Origin: Phytophthora colocasiae
Taxonomy: Eukaryota; Oomycota; Peronosporomycetes; Peronosporales; Peronosporaceae
Direction of reading: 5' to 3'
Length of the DNA: 64,000 nucleotides
NCBI GenBank assembly: GCA_018806915.1
Contig: JAGKQI010000103.1
Location: 1,922,001 to 1,986,000, forward strand
Shown here: positions 43,272 through 55,313 of the stretch, piece after piece
Layout: every line of letters begins with the position of its first letter
How positions within the stretch are numbered: position 1 is the stretch's first letter
The notes under the pieces: model-generated
What the model was told of the DNA's origin: nothing
Seen by the model: only the letters and a program-made list of their open reading frames with translations
Database searches by the model: none
Program-made: the position numbers and the translations under genes

Positions 43272-45000
43272 ATATGCAGTACACTTTCAATAACTAAATA
43301 GTATTTGTACATTTGAGGAGTGAATTGATCACTGTAGACGCTGCTTACCCGCCATGAGCTGACGTGGCAAGCGGAAACCAAACTTGACCATATTCTTACG
43401 CTCGCGCAGACCGATAAGTCGACGTGAGACCTGCGCCACACGGGCGCGTAATGTGTTCTCGTCCAGGTAACTCTCTCGTGAAGTCGCGGCCTCGAAGATG
43501 AGTCGTTCCACCTTGAGCGCCAGTGTGAAAGTCTTGGCGTACCAGTTGGCGTTCTGCTCCACTTGAGTGAGCACCTCGTGTGGGCGGTGGTTACGCAGCA
43601 TCCGGTCGATGTTCACCACGTTCTTCCACCGTTGAGTGCGTAGGCCTTCACCGATCTGCATCCAACTATTGTCGAAGTAGCGCACGTCGTCGTGTGCCGC
43701 TGCCCCCGATACGCTCACGTCCAACGTGATACTCATGACTGTGTTTGTCTTGTGTTTGTTTGTCTTTGGGTAGTGGCAATACGACAGTGTCGACCACGGG
43801 AGATCCGCGTCGCAAGTAGCAGAAAAATTGGGAAATGCCGGCTAAACTCCCCCCGTTCAAAGGAACCCGCAGACGTTCATGCTCCTGCTGCTTGAGCTAT
43901 TCGTGCTGTATTCGCGTCACTCTGCGCGCCAAAGTCGTAGCGTTTCTGGATCACGGACGGCGGTTTCCCCTATTGGCTAGCGTCTTCCAGACCGCTTGGC
44001 TCGGATCTTCCGTGTGCGTGTCTACATCGATAAAAACGAACTGGCTTAGGAGGGGGATGGCGTGTTAAAAGCGCAGTGGCAAGTGCAACGTGCGCTTGTT
44101 ATCGGTTTGTGCTTCGGTGCGTCGCAGTTCGGGTTTACATGAGTTGCGACTCCAGTGTCTGTACGTTGCCACTGCAATTGGCAGTCTGCATAGTATTGCT
44201 TCACTGCAGTCTGCAGGCACAACGACCCGGTCCTACCTGCCTCGTCGGTTATATGGAGCTCTGCATTTCTCGTAGCAAGCCTCGACGCATGGCGATGGTC
44301 CTGCAGCCATAGCTCTATAGAGACGTTGCTGATGCAGCAGAGACGCCCACCGCGGCGGTCGCTTTCGCCGAAGCTGCAGCGTTACATGTTGTTGCTGCAA
44401 GGAGAACTCATCCTCAGTGGAGCAGCACTAGAATCAGACCCATTCGAGTTTCTTCTGCACGATGCTGCAGTCTGCATCCAGCGGGTGAAGAACGCCATTA
44501 GCAGTTGTTGACTCAAAAAAGGCAACTTTAAGTTGAAGTGCGAGAGTTTCAGATCGGAGCGAGCTGAATTTTTAGCCATGTAAGAAGCTACTGGCAACAG
44601 GTAAGACTTGCACCCCTCCAGCTCAGCTCTACCCCGCATCGCTACCTTCGCCGCCGTTGCGTGCGCCCTTCGGAGCAGCCAGCCAAATCCGTAGTCGAGG
44701 GGTTGTAGTGCAGGTCGCATACGGACCGGTCGGGTCTAACATGTCAACAGCGCGTGATAGCGTAATACGGTGTTTGCAGGCCTGAAAGCACCACGTATCG
44801 CTGGTTGGGGGGCCATCAAGCCACATAATTCACCGCGTTGTCCTGTTAATTTGTCAGAGTTTGATCCGTCCACTGAGTTTTTGTTCTTTGTTCGAGAAGG
44901 TTTGAGAATCCAGAGTTTTCCATTGCAAAAGACACGCACAGCCTCGAGAACGCATGTCTACTCTCGAGTCCAGACGGGTACAGCCATCGTCTTGAGTTCG
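43272..45000 (-). repeat. Left arm of ~1.7-kb inverted duplication
   Basis: Reverse complement of about 52570-54350, with few substitutions and some gaps towards the 45-kb end. Contains KIX-like gene K1 and its upstream region to about 45000. Apart from K1 I see no gene in 43737-45308. Confidence 0.88.
43329..43736 (-). CDS. KIX-like domain protein K1
   Basis: 135 residues, one exon. After ~25 variable residues comes a three-helix pattern (about 30-115): R-x-x-x-V-x-x-I-D-R-M-L-R-N-H-x-P, then Y-A-K-T-F-T-L-A-L-K-V-E-R-L-I-F-E-A-A-T-S and S-Y-L-D-E-N-T-L. It resembles the KIX domain of CBP/p300 and Mediator subunit 15, which binds activation domains of transcription factors, notably the A-x-x-x-E-x-x-(I/M)-(F/Y)-x-x-A-x-S-R-x-x-Y core. 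The protein has nothing besides this domain and a short basic tail. K3 (53895-54302) differs at only two residues. Fold assigned from pattern only. Confidence 0.75.
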   Translation of the reverse strand: MSITLDVSVSGAAAHDDVRYFDNSWMQIGEGLRTQRWKNVVNIDRMLRNHRPHEVLTQVEQNANWYAKTFTLALKVERLIFEAATSRESYLDENTLRARVAQVSRRLIGLRERKNMVKFGFRLPRQLMAGKQRLQ

Positions 45001-45308
45001 CGGAACCTGGACTGAAACAACTTAACCGAAGCAACCATGGTCGAAAGCTTCAACTTGAATCTTACAATCGGGCATTTCGCTCTACATGTACGCCTGAATC
45101 ACCCTATCTAAAATACAAATGAAAGTTAGTCGTCTTTCACTTCACATTGGTAAGTAGCGACAACTGGTTCGAGAAAGAGTTTTCCAATCAGGCTTGGTCG
45201 TGCCACTTCGGAACTTTATTTCATGAGAGCAACAAAGACATTTGCGAAAAGTAAAGCTAAAGCAAACGCTTTATATTGATTCTCGATGCTGAGAAGAAGA
45301 ATTCACCT

Positions 45309-47492
45309 TCACGTCTGCGTGTGCTCCAGCAAATCGCCCATTTCCCAGATCATGATGGCTCCTTCCGAGCCCACAGTGACGATCTCCTTTCGGTCTGGCG
45401 AGATCTTCACCGCATTAATAGCCTCACTATGGCCTCGACCTATAGCGACCGTCTCACCATTGTCATAATGCCAGAGCTTGAGCATCCCGTCGCGTCCACC
45501 CGTCGCGAACAACGTGCCGCTGTGTTCAATATCCATCGCCAACATCTCCAGTTCGGCCGCTTCTTCCAGAAATCGGATCGCTTCGCCATCGTACGCGTCA
45601 AAGTACGTGATCCGTCGATCGGATCCACACGTGAGCAATTGACTCTCATCTGGGTGATACAGAACGCGACGGAACACAGTGGACGCAAACATAGCTTGTG
45701 TGCGTACGAACGTCTCGAGATTCCACACAATGCAGGAGCCATCCGAAGACGCGCTCACACAGGCAGTGCAATCCTGTACTACTTGAATAGCATTTACAGG
45801 GCCACGGTGCTCTTTAAGAGACGCCTCCATTGTCTGTCTGGACGCCGTGATACGCCACACACGCACGCGGCCGTCCTTACCACCAGTTAGCAGTCTCCAC
45901 TCAGCTCCAGAAGACGAGGAATGCGATGAATACGACGACGGCGTGCACACGGCGATGGCCGTCACCGATTCATTGTGTGCGTCTTGAATGACAAACTTGA
46001 GCTTACCACTCTCCGGGTAGAACGCGCGCACTTTACCGTCGTCCCAGCCACTCACCACGAGTCCACCGTCGCGCGTCAACTCAACGCAATTACAGACGAG
46101 ATTCGGTACTTGTACGCGTAGAATTTCCTGGCAACGGCGAGCGTTCCAGATACGGATATCCGACTTAGCGCATGTGACAAACAGATGTGAGTTGTCGGCC
46201 GGACTTCGCATCGCCGAACTCGGAAACACGACGTCATTAATACTACCGTAGTGGCAGGTAGAACGCAGTACCACGTGAAGTCCAATAGTGTTGACACTGG
46301 CACTAGGTGGTCGATTGTTTGAGTGCGAACTGGTGCTTCTAGGGTCATCCGCTAGTTGGAACTGGTACATGTTTGAATGATTTGTTCCACCGTAGAAATC
46401 ACCGTGTCTGCCTTCACTCAGCGCTGTGATCCCGCCCATTAATTTCTCCATACAAGCAGTGGCGATCGGTTGGGTTTTCGAGCCGTCCGAGGCTGTGTTA
46501 GCAGGCCCAAGCTTAAGAACCGCGAGGTTTCCATCACCTGCTCCAAGCAGTACAAACCGGCGATTCTCCTCATTGTCATGGACCACCAAGGTGACAATAC
46601 CCTGGCTGAAGCGCTCCTTAGTAGTTCGACTATAACGTGGTTTGTGCGTGCCCACAGGTGGAAACAGACAGTTGGGCTTGGTCAAGTCGGAGTCTAATAT
46701 GATCTCCAGTAGATCTCCCGTTTTCGTGCCGCAGTACGCCACCTTATCATCCGGAGATATGCCGATACACGTGACGATACGTTTGAGGTTCCCTAGATTA
46801 GCTCTCAGCGCGTGAAACTTGCGATTCTTGAGCTCAACACGCCATAGAGTGATGTTATAGTTACCCCCCGTAACCAGTAGTTCATCATTGGCTTCACGGT
46901 TGAAAGCAGCAACAACAAGAGTGGAATCGTCTCCAGATGGAGTGCCACAGATTGGCTCACCAGTCTGCATGTTCCAGCACACGAGTGCGTTGTCGTCCTG
47001 CCCGCCGACAGTGAAGAGGAAGCTGTCTTTAGCTGAAAAAGCCAAAGACTGGACTTTACCCATATGCAGTACGAGACGGAAGGTCACAAAGTTGTCACTG
47101 TGATCATCTTCACCTCCGTTCGCCGACGTATTGAGCTGCTTGGTCGCTTCTGCGAGGTCCCAGACAAGAACTGGAGCTTTATTCCCACGACTCTTGCTCT
47201 GCTGGCCTGACGCAAGTTTGGATCCGTCATTAGAGACGGCCAAACACGTGATCACATCCGTGTGACCACGTAAGAAACACTGCGTATTGCGTTTAATATC
47301 TTTAACCACCACAGCAAGGCCCAACGAGTAGATGAGGTATTTGCCGTCGGTAGTGTAGATCAACGTATTCGGAAACGTGCCTATGGACAAAAAATATGAG
47401 TTTCTCGTTAAAAACCACTAGACAACATCAGCTTCAAAAGTACCATTGTATCCGATCACTCGGCGCAGTCTGAGCTCTCTGGTGTCTGCCAT
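45309..47492 (-). CDS. CFAP52: CFAP52 (WDR16), WD40 axonemal protein
   Basis: Two exons, 47492-47444 and 47380-45309, joined over a 63-bp GT-AG intron within the conserved V-I-G-Y-N-G-T-F start; 706 residues. The whole protein is WD40 repeats forming two beta-propellers, e.g. L-R-G-H-T-D-V-I-T-C-L-A near the N-terminus and L-K-E-H-R-G-P-V-N-A-I in the second propeller. CFAP52 lies inside the doublet microtubules of cilia and flagella, and here would serve zoospore swimming. Length and block order agree with animal CFAP52. It converges with nothing; its 3' end lies 300 bp from the inverted-duplication arm. Confidence 0.93.
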
Positions 47493-47583
47493 TTCCGTGA
47501 GGAAGAAGAAATGATCGTAGCGTTCAAGAGGCGACAGGAGTTTCGCATCGAGGGGACACACAAGTCTATTCAAACAGCCGAAA

Positions 47584-49034
47584 CTAGTAGTCGCTGGGAC
47601 GTAGTGCCTTCTTGAACTTCTTCCGGAGACTGCGTTTACGACTGAAGGCATTTTGCAACGTGGACGAACCAGCTTCCCGGATTTTCTCGAGTACAAGGCT
47701 GTTCTCGGAGGATTCGATGCTTGTCACAGTTCCTGATGTACCTGCACGACCAGTACGACCAATGCGATGCAGATAACTCACTACATCACTGGCGAATTCG
47801 AACTGAACGACGTGACCCACTTTGGTTGTGTCCAGACCGCGCGCAGCGATGTCAGTGCAAATAACCACAAGGTTCTGGTCGCCGTCGTCATCACTGTCAA
47901 GTCGTTTCAAGAGCTTCTGACGTTGTGGGCGGTCTACTTCTTTGTGGAACAAAGCACAGTTGGTCATGCCCTTGTCCTCCTGCAGGAACACGAACAACGC
48001 GTCGGCGCTGGCGATCGAGTTGGTGAACACAAGAGTTTTCCCACTTGAAGTTCCAGAGGTCAAAATCTGATGCAGGAGTTCGCAACGAGCATGCTGTTCG
48101 TCCATGAAGTCGCCATGGGCCATAAAATCCTGCAAGTTATGCGCTTTCAGCGTCAATTTCGGCAGCGTACGATGGAAACCCTACATGAATGCAGTTACTG
48201 TAAAAAAAAAAACTTTTCGAAAGTTCCTCAAACACATACCTCAGTAATAGCAAACGCCGCCGATGGGAACTTGTAGTCGATGTAGTGACGTACAGAGCGT
48301 TTGCCGTAGTCCGGGATCGTCGCAGCACTGAAAACAGTCTGTGTAGTACAGTCGGAGAAATCTTCTTCGCCAAATTCTCTGTCCTTCATCTCTTCAGTAT
48401 TGCGGTTAAGCTCCGTCCGGAGCAGTGGTTGATTGCGGATCGTAGCTAGAATCTGCTTCGTTTCCTTCTCAAATCCACCACTCAGCAGCATATCAGCTTC
48501 ATCCACGACGACCGTCTGCGTAAATGCAAAGTCCTTGGGTTTAGTTGCTCGCAATAACGCGCTAGGCGTAGCAAGCACAAGTGGACACGCACGTCCACCT
48601 AGAGTCTGTCTAGTAGAGGATAAACTGACTGCAAGACGCGCGAGCTCCGGGTCCACTTGATGCAACACTGTAGCCACTTGACGCACCAATTCTTGTGACG
48701 TGGTGAGCACCAGTGCAGCAGGTAAACGCATTTTATTAGGTGGCAATGAATTGAGACGCAATTTCTCCACAACAGGTAATAGAAATGCCAGTGTCTTGCC
48801 TCCTCCTGTTTCCGCAGCGATAACAACGTCATCACCAGCTAAAATGGAAGGAATCGCTTTACGTTGCGCAGCTGTAGGGTTTGAAAGTCCCAGTTGGGTC
48901 AAACGGTCATTAAGTGAAGGTCCAAGTCCCAGAGACTGGAAGAAGCGTGTAGTGATGTGCTGATGCTTTTGTATGGAGAGGAAGGGGACGGAACGGGCTG
49001 CTGTAGCGCCGTGGAGGTGACGCAGCACTAACAT
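47584..49034 (-). CDS. DEAD-box RNA helicase, DDX28-like
   Basis: Two exons, 49034-48240 and 48180-47584, with a 59-bp GT-AG intron; 463 residues. Helicase motifs in order: Q motif (about 45-60), A-E-T-G-G-G-K-T (74-81), D-E-A-D (178-181), S-A-A in place of the usual S-A-T, then in the second exon T-N-S, a T-D-I-A-A-R-G-L-D and H-R-I-G-R-T-G-R-A-G. The N-terminus (1-35) is rich in Arg, His and Ser without acidic residues, like a mitochondrial presequence, and the A-E-T-G-G-G-K-T variant recalls DDX28 and plant RH39-type helicases of organelle ribosome assembly. Starts at ATG 49034; a GTG six bases upstream is not needed. The gene precedes CFAP52 on the same strand. Confidence 0.88.
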
Positions 49035-51480
49035 TGGCACTCAGTGTCGGAATGGTCTAATTGAGTGGACAGTATATAATACTGATGATTGGTGGAAAAT
49101 CGAGCCAATTAGAAAAGCTGTTAGAGTTTGTAAACTGGAGGATATTCGCTTGTCTTGACAGCGTATAATATTACCAGTTTGTGATCGGCCACGTACGCTT
49201 TCATTATATTGCAAAGAATTGCAATTGGTGTGGCGCTCAGATCTGGCTGAATGCGCTTTAACGGAAGTAAAACTCCGCGTCTATATCCGTTAGGTTCATT
49301 TGGTTCTGCTGCATGTTGCATGCATTCTCCTCGTTCGATTGCTTCACCGATGATTGCAGGTATTGTAGCCTTCTGGATCGATGCATGATCGCACGTGTAC
49401 GTGAAGTGCACGTTGTATTGGTATGCAAAGCGCGATCTGAATGTGCACGAGCATCTGCAACCGCGTTTTATAGCGAAACAACGCAAACCTGCTAAAATTT
49501 TGAGACAGTGTCCTATTTGACGTGCTTCTATCGCCCCTGAGACGGCACCGGGTCTTTGCTTCGATCGGGTATCGCAGTCAAGCACTCGCGTGCCCGAACT
49601 CTAGATTTTCAGGACTGTTATGAGCATGCGCGCTTGAACTGTGGCCATCGTGACAAAGGCAGTGGTGGCGATCTTCACGAGTCGTACATCGAGGCCAAGT
49701 TGAAGCTGTGGCGCAAAGACACGAGGACGCCAAAATGCTGCTCGCCACAAAGATGTGTGTCATGTCTTTGCCAACACCGCATGCTTTTTGCCGCGCGGTT
49801 CGTCAGTGACCAGTTGCTGCTCCATTCACTGCGCAGTGTACAGCTTCAGCCAGCAATGATCAGTGCCAGCGAGGATCAGTGCGACGCATTCTGCAAGGCA
49901 GCGCGCGCACCGAGTACGGGTATGTGCACACAACACAAGTTGGCCGCGTTTCTCGCTTTAATGATCGTGGCTGGACAGTATCATGATACACCAACTATGG
50001 AACAGAAGGCTTGACTCTGATGAGTTCCGACGGAGCTACTAGCGTGTCGATGCCGAACACGTACACCTGCAACCGTTGAAGTTGTCGTGAACAGCTTGAA
50101 TCGAATACGGCTGGAGCTTCCGCTGCCCGCCATCCCATATTGAACTCACTTAGTAAGATTCGGTGCAGACACGCGCGTGGTGCGTGCGCAAAGCTAGGTA
50201 TGGAAGCACCAAGCAACAATGCTGCTCTTTGTCGCGAGATCGAAGCGCAGCCATAAGATTGAAGAACTATCCCTTAAATTTAAGTTAAAACCGCTGATTT
50301 TTCAGCCAGCACCAGTGGCAAGTGATTTTTATTCGTTCTCGGATGCCACAGTTCCTGTTGGCCCTTGGGTAGCTGCAAGTTACTGCCTAAAACCGCGGAA
50401 ATGTTTTCGTAAATCTTTGAAAATACGTATAGATTTGCATATTATTTTTTTTTGACAAAATATGTGGCAACATCAATAATGTTTCCGAAAGAAAAGACTA
50501 CGGGGCTCTACCGGAAGTGTGCACGTCCTCTCGGTGCAGCAACCGGCTTCCCATGAACATTGGTCTTATCGACAGTGCAAGCAGAATTAACTCATGCGCT
50601 TCAACCGAATTTTAAACTTGTAAGCTACGTTTTGCATATTATAAAATAAGCGTCAAATTAGCTCGTTGCATGTGGAGACAGCAAGTATCGTTGGTTTGGA
50701 GGAAGTCAAACTTGAAATTGAGCTGTAAGCTTAATACGATAGCGAACTTTCATCTATGGTATGTTACAACTTCTAGTGTATTAATAGTGGTGGGTGCTTG
50801 CTTTCACCTGAGGCAGGCACCTTTGGCGAGACAGTCGGAGCCGTCTGTTCTGCTGATCGCAGCGAGGAGATTTGCATTCGGCGAGCTTCTTGGGCAATTC
50901 GCGCAGGATAAATCCCACGACTGCACACTTGGGTCCCATTGCAGACTCTGCAATGCAGAGTGACCAAGTTTATCGGGTTAACTGTCTAACGGATAATGCA
51001 GCAGGCAATCGAAAGGTCTCCTTGCAAAACGTTCGCTTTTAGGGTAGTCCGAAAACCTCTGTTAAACACCAGCGTAATTTGTAGTCTAAATTGGTCTCCA
51101 AGTTGGTACATATTTATGCGCCTCATCCCTACCCGCAGTTAAATGCGTGGGCCAATCAGAATGCCTACATTTCATAACGCCCAATGGGATCTCGCCGGCC
51201 GCAGAGCCACGAAACCGCCCTGTCTGTGTGTGGTGAAGACGCCTCGCTGCTGCTGCAAACTTCAAAAACACGTTGACTCGGTCTCACTATGGTGCGTGTC
51301 CGCCGCGCGAGTTTCGGTCGCGATGCATTTTCGGGTCAGAAGGCCGCCCGATCGTCGGTTCATTATCGCATTTGCCTGCCAACAAGTCGCTTACGAGCTA
51401 CTTTTTGAGCTTTTTCGGCCGGATCATTTTTCGATTCGCCCTCTTTCCGCAAGTTACAGTCAACCACGGCGTCCACCAAC
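49035..51480. other. Long intergenic region, no recognised gene
   Basis: Two open frames overlap tail-to-head at their starts: 49121-49585 (-), Cys-rich, and 49556-50014 (+), also with several Cys and His. Neither belongs to a family I recognise; both could be remnants of transposase zinc regions. Another small frame lies at 50219-50455. The rest shows AT-rich sequence without features. It forms part of the spacer of the inverted duplication. Confidence 0.35.
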
Positions 51481-51933
51481 ATGCTTAACCGTCCGGGTCT
51501 CCCCGGCTTCCAGCGCTTCCCGCTCAACACCGGTAGCCCCGTCATGATGAATCATAATGCAGCGGTGTTGCCGCCACCAGTGTCCACTGCGTGTGCACCG
51601 GTCACTAATAATGATAACGGTGACTGGCGCCTCGGTGGCGACGAGGAGCTACGTCGCCTACGCTCCAACTACGTCGTGATGATTGAACGAATGCTGCGCA
51701 ACCACCAGCCACACGACGTTCTGAACCATGTGCCTGAAAATATTGACTGGCGTTCGAAAACATTCAAGCTCGCACTGAAGGTCGAACGTCTCATGTTTAA
51801 AGCTGCCAAGTCACGTGCCGACTACCTGAACGAGCACACATTGCAACACAGGGTCAAGATCCTGTGCCGCTATCTGGTACGAATCCGTATGCGCAAGAAC
51901 GCAATGGTCGAAGGCATCGGCAAACGCTATTGA
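51481..51933 (+). CDS. KIX-like domain protein K2
   Basis: 150 residues. Variable N-terminus of ~50 residues with Pro, Asn and Met, then the same KIX-like block as K1/K3 (about 55-140: V-x-M-I-E-R-M-L-R-N-H-Q-P-H, K-L-A-L-K-V-E-R-L-M-F-K-A-A-K-S-R-x-x-Y), and a short basic end. It is the most diverged of the five copies, thus the oldest split. It sits inside the spacer of the inverted duplication, near the right arm. Confidence 0.75.
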   Translation: MLNRPGLPGFQRFPLNTGSPVMMNHNAAVLPPPVSTACAPVTNNDNGDWRLGGDEELRRLRSNYVVMIERMLRNHQPHDVLNHVPENIDWRSKTFKLALKVERLMFKAAKSRADYLNEHTLQHRVKILCRYLVRIRMRKNAMVEGIGKRY

Positions 51934-52569
51934 CGAGAGGGACCTGTCGAGGAGGATTCAGTCACCTGTACAATGAGCAGAGAGAAGATTGGAAAGCGAA
52001 TGTCTAACTTTCCACTTCAATCTCGCAACCCCTACGCGGAAGCAGCAAGCACATGACAGTTTGCTGGTATTTACGCTATACCATATTAACGAGAATAAAT
52101 TATTTGAACACGCGACGTTACATGTAGTTTTTCCTTGTGGTGTTGGGACGCGATACATTTTGCAGAGAAAGGAGATGGCGAAGGAGATGGCGTCGTTAAA
52201 CAGGGGTCAGTCATTCAGATGTGGATCAACTCTTTCAGCCATCTGATCACGGAACATGTTTGTCAGCAATAGAGAACCATATCCTATAGTACTAGGAAGC
52301 TAATGTACTATACCTACTGGAGTAAATCTCGCCTCTAATGATGGCAACACTAACGCTACCGTGTAGCTGTACTAGTACACCATTGCACTCCCTCTGCACC
52401 GTACCATTAATGAGCCATTGGAGAATTATCGATACAATTGGCTACACGTAAGTCATTGCTCCAGTTTCCACCGGAATCTGGCTGCCAGTAGGGCGAGGAC
52501 ATTTACACTAAGCTAAGAGCAAGCCCGCTTGGCTTCATTCAGACTCCAGGTCGTGCCTTGAGATTTTTC
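51934..52569. other. Intergenic, no gene seen
   Basis: 3' flank of K2 up to the right arm of the inverted duplication. Short frames only. Confidence 0.45.
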
Positions 52570-54350
52570 CCTCGAACTCAAGAACTCAGCCCGATCTGCA
52601 CCCGTCTGGAGTCCAGACGTCCAGACTGGACTCGAGAGTAGACATGCGTTCTCGAGGCTGTGCGTGTCTTTTGCGGATGACCGCAATCGAAAACTCTGGA
52701 TTCTCAAACCTTCTCGAACAAAGAACAACACCTTAGCAGATCAAAACTAACAGGACAACGCGGTGAATTGTGTGGTTTGATGGCGCTCCAAACTGGGGTT
52801 CTATCAACCAGCGATACGTGGTGCTTTCAGTCCTGCACTCACGAATTTGGACAAACACCGAATTACTCTATCACGAGCTGTTGGCATGTTAGACCCGACC
52901 GGTCCGTATGCGACCTGTACTACAACCCCTCGACTGCGGATTTGGCTGCTGCGAACGGCGCACGCAACGGCGGCGAAGGTAGCGATGCGAGGTAGAGCTG
53001 AGCTGGAGGGGTGCAAATCTTACCTGTTGCAGTAGCTTCTTACATGGCTAAAAATTCAGCTCTCTCCGATCTGAAACTCTCGCCCTTCAACTTAAAGTTG
53101 CCTTTTTTGAGTCAACAACTGCTAATGGCGCTCTTCACCCGCTTGATGCAGGCTGCAGCATCGTGCAGAAGAAACTCGAATGGGTCTGATTCTAGTGCTG
53201 CTCCACTGAGGATGAGTTCTCCTTGCAGCAACAACCAACGGTACATGTAACGCTGCAGCTTCGGCGAAAGCGACCGCCGCGGTGGGCGTCTCTGCTGCAT
53301 CAGCAACGTCTCTATAGAGCTATGGCTGCAGGACCATCGCCATGCGTCGAGGCTTGCTACGAGAAATGCAGGGCTTCATATAACCGACGAGGCAGGTAGG
53401 ACTGGGTCGTTGTGCCTGCAGACTGCAGTGAAGCAATACTATGCAGACTGCCAATTGCAGTGGCAACGTACAGACACTGGAGTCGCAACTCATGTAAACC
53501 CGAACTGCGACGCACCGAAGCACAAACCGATAACAAGCGCACGTTGCACTTGCCACTGCGCTTTTAACACGCCATCCCCCTCCTAAGTCAGTTCGTTTTT
53601 ATCGATGTAGACACGCACACGGAAGATCCGAGCCAAGCGGTCTGGAAGACGCTAACCAATAGGGGGAAACCGCCGTCCGTGAGCCAGAAACGCTACGACT
53701 TTGGCGCAGAGTGACGCGAATACAGCACGAATTGCTCAAGCAGCAGGAGCATGAACGTCTGCGGGTTCCTTTGAACGGGGGAAGTTTAGCCGGCATTTCC
53801 CAATTCTTCTGCTACTTGCGACGCGGATCTCCCGTGGTCGACACTGTCGTATTGCCACTACCCAAAGACAAACAAACACAAGACAAACACAGTCATGAGT
53901 ATCACGTTGGACGTGAGCGTATCGGGGGCAGCGGCACACGACGACGTGCGCTACTTCGACAATAGTTGGATGCAGATCGGTGAAGGCCTACGCACTCAAC
54001 GGTGGAAGAACGTGGTGAACATCGACCGGATGCTGCGTAACCACCGCCCACACGTGGTGCTCACTCAAGTGGAGCAGAACGCCAACTGGTACGCCAAGAC
54101 TTTCACACTGGCGCTCAAGGTGGAGCGTCTCATCTTCGAGGCCGCAACTTCGCGTGAGAGTTACCTGGACGAGAACACATTACGCGCCCGTGTGGCGCAG
54201 GTCTCACGTCGACTCATCGGTCTGCGTGAGCGTAAGAATATGGTCAAGTTTGGTTTCCGCTTGCCACGTCAGCTCATGGCGGGTAAGCAATGTCTACAGT
54301 GATCAATTCACTCCTCACATGTACAAATAGTATTTAGTTAGTGAAAGTGT
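52570..54350 (+). repeat. Right arm of ~1.7-kb inverted duplication
   Basis: Reverse complement of about 43272-45000. Contains KIX-like gene K3 and the same upstream sequence as K1. Boundaries are estimates by eye; the end near 52.6 kb carries a short extra repeat of GTCCAGAC. Confidence 0.88.
53895..54302 (+). CDS. KIX-like domain protein K3
   Basis: 135 residues, identical to K1 except for Val in place of Glu after N-H-R-P-H and Cys in place of Arg near the C-terminus. Same KIX-like three-helix pattern. Upstream sequence is shared with K1 over more than 1 kb, so both copies probably keep the same promoter. Confidence 0.75.
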   Translation: MSITLDVSVSGAAAHDDVRYFDNSWMQIGEGLRTQRWKNVVNIDRMLRNHRPHVVLTQVEQNANWYAKTFTLALKVERLIFEAATSRESYLDENTLRARVAQVSRRLIGLRERKNMVKFGFRLPRQLMAGKQCLQ

Positions 54351-54689
54351 ATTGCATTACACGCACGAAGCACAACAATAAACTCGAAGGCAATTTTTTT
54401 AAATATTTGTCGAATTCAGGTACGTTATGCAATGTGGATCTAGCTCGCGATACTGATCGGCGAGCAGTGCTCGCACACTGTGGCGCGGTGATTGCTGACA
54501 CGGATCATGTAACCAAGGTGGATGACGTCGTTCACACACTGATCTCGTTCGGGGAGAAACGAGGTATGTACATGTACCGGCTTCTCTAGATGTGGTGGCG
54601 CCTCCCCGAAATGGCAGAGGGACCACACTTGTTTAACGTCTTCGCGTATGGGCGATCCTGAGCGGGGCAGTCTGTAGATTGACATTCTA

Positions 54690-54962
54690 CAGGTTTCCCC
54701 GCCTAATTTGCAACTGCATCAAGTAATTTACCTCGATCAGGGAGTGAAGATGCGGATGCGATTTGCTCTATCTGGTCTGCCAATGTACTGAGTTACATGC
54801 AATCACGGGGGAAATGGGATGCACGATGAAGGTTCAAGGAAGATAATCCCTCCCAATTTTTCAGTAACTCAGTACCTGATGCATCTATGTGATACCTGTG
54901 CAGATTTTGCATCCTGGCAGATTTTCTTGGTCCGACCCCTGCAAATTAGGCGGGGAAACCTG
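54690..54962 (+). mobile_element. 273-bp MITE, left copy of inverted pair
   Basis: TIR CAGGTTTCCCCGCCTAATTT at both ends, flanked by TA (54688-54689, 54963-54964). No coding capacity. Reverse complement of 54990-55262 with very few differences. Confidence 0.9.
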
Positions 54963-54989
54963 TATTCATGAACATCGTGCACTGCATTA

Positions 54990-55262
54990 CAGGTTTCCCC
55001 GCCTAATTTGCAGGGGTCGGACCAAGAAAATCTGCCAGGATGCAAAATCTGCACAGGTATCACATAGATGCATCAGGTACTGAGTTACTGAAAAATTGGG
55101 AGGGATTATCTTCCTTGAACCTTCATCGTGCATCCCATTTCCCCCGTGATTGCATGTAACTCAGTACATTGGCAGACCAGATAGAGCAAATCGCATCCGC
55201 ATCTTCACTCCCTGATCGAGGTAAATTACTTGATGCAGTTGCAAATTAGGCAGGGAAACCTG
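54990..55262 (-). mobile_element. 273-bp MITE, right copy of inverted pair
   Basis: Same element in the opposite orientation, 27 bp from the left copy; TA at 54988-54989 and 55263-55264. The outer TIR has one change (CAGGG for CGGGG on the plus strand). Confidence 0.9.
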
Positions 55263-55313
55263 TACAAGGCGCTACACATTGGTCTATCCCATTGGTGGTG
55301 ATGGAGGCACTTA

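Noticed and set aside
45276..45890. 204-codon open frame on the plus strand
   Set aside because: Antisense to the well-supported CFAP52 gene.
54869..55083. Two nearly identical 64-codon frames on opposite strands
   Set aside because: They mirror each other because the sequence is the inverted MITE pair; not genes.
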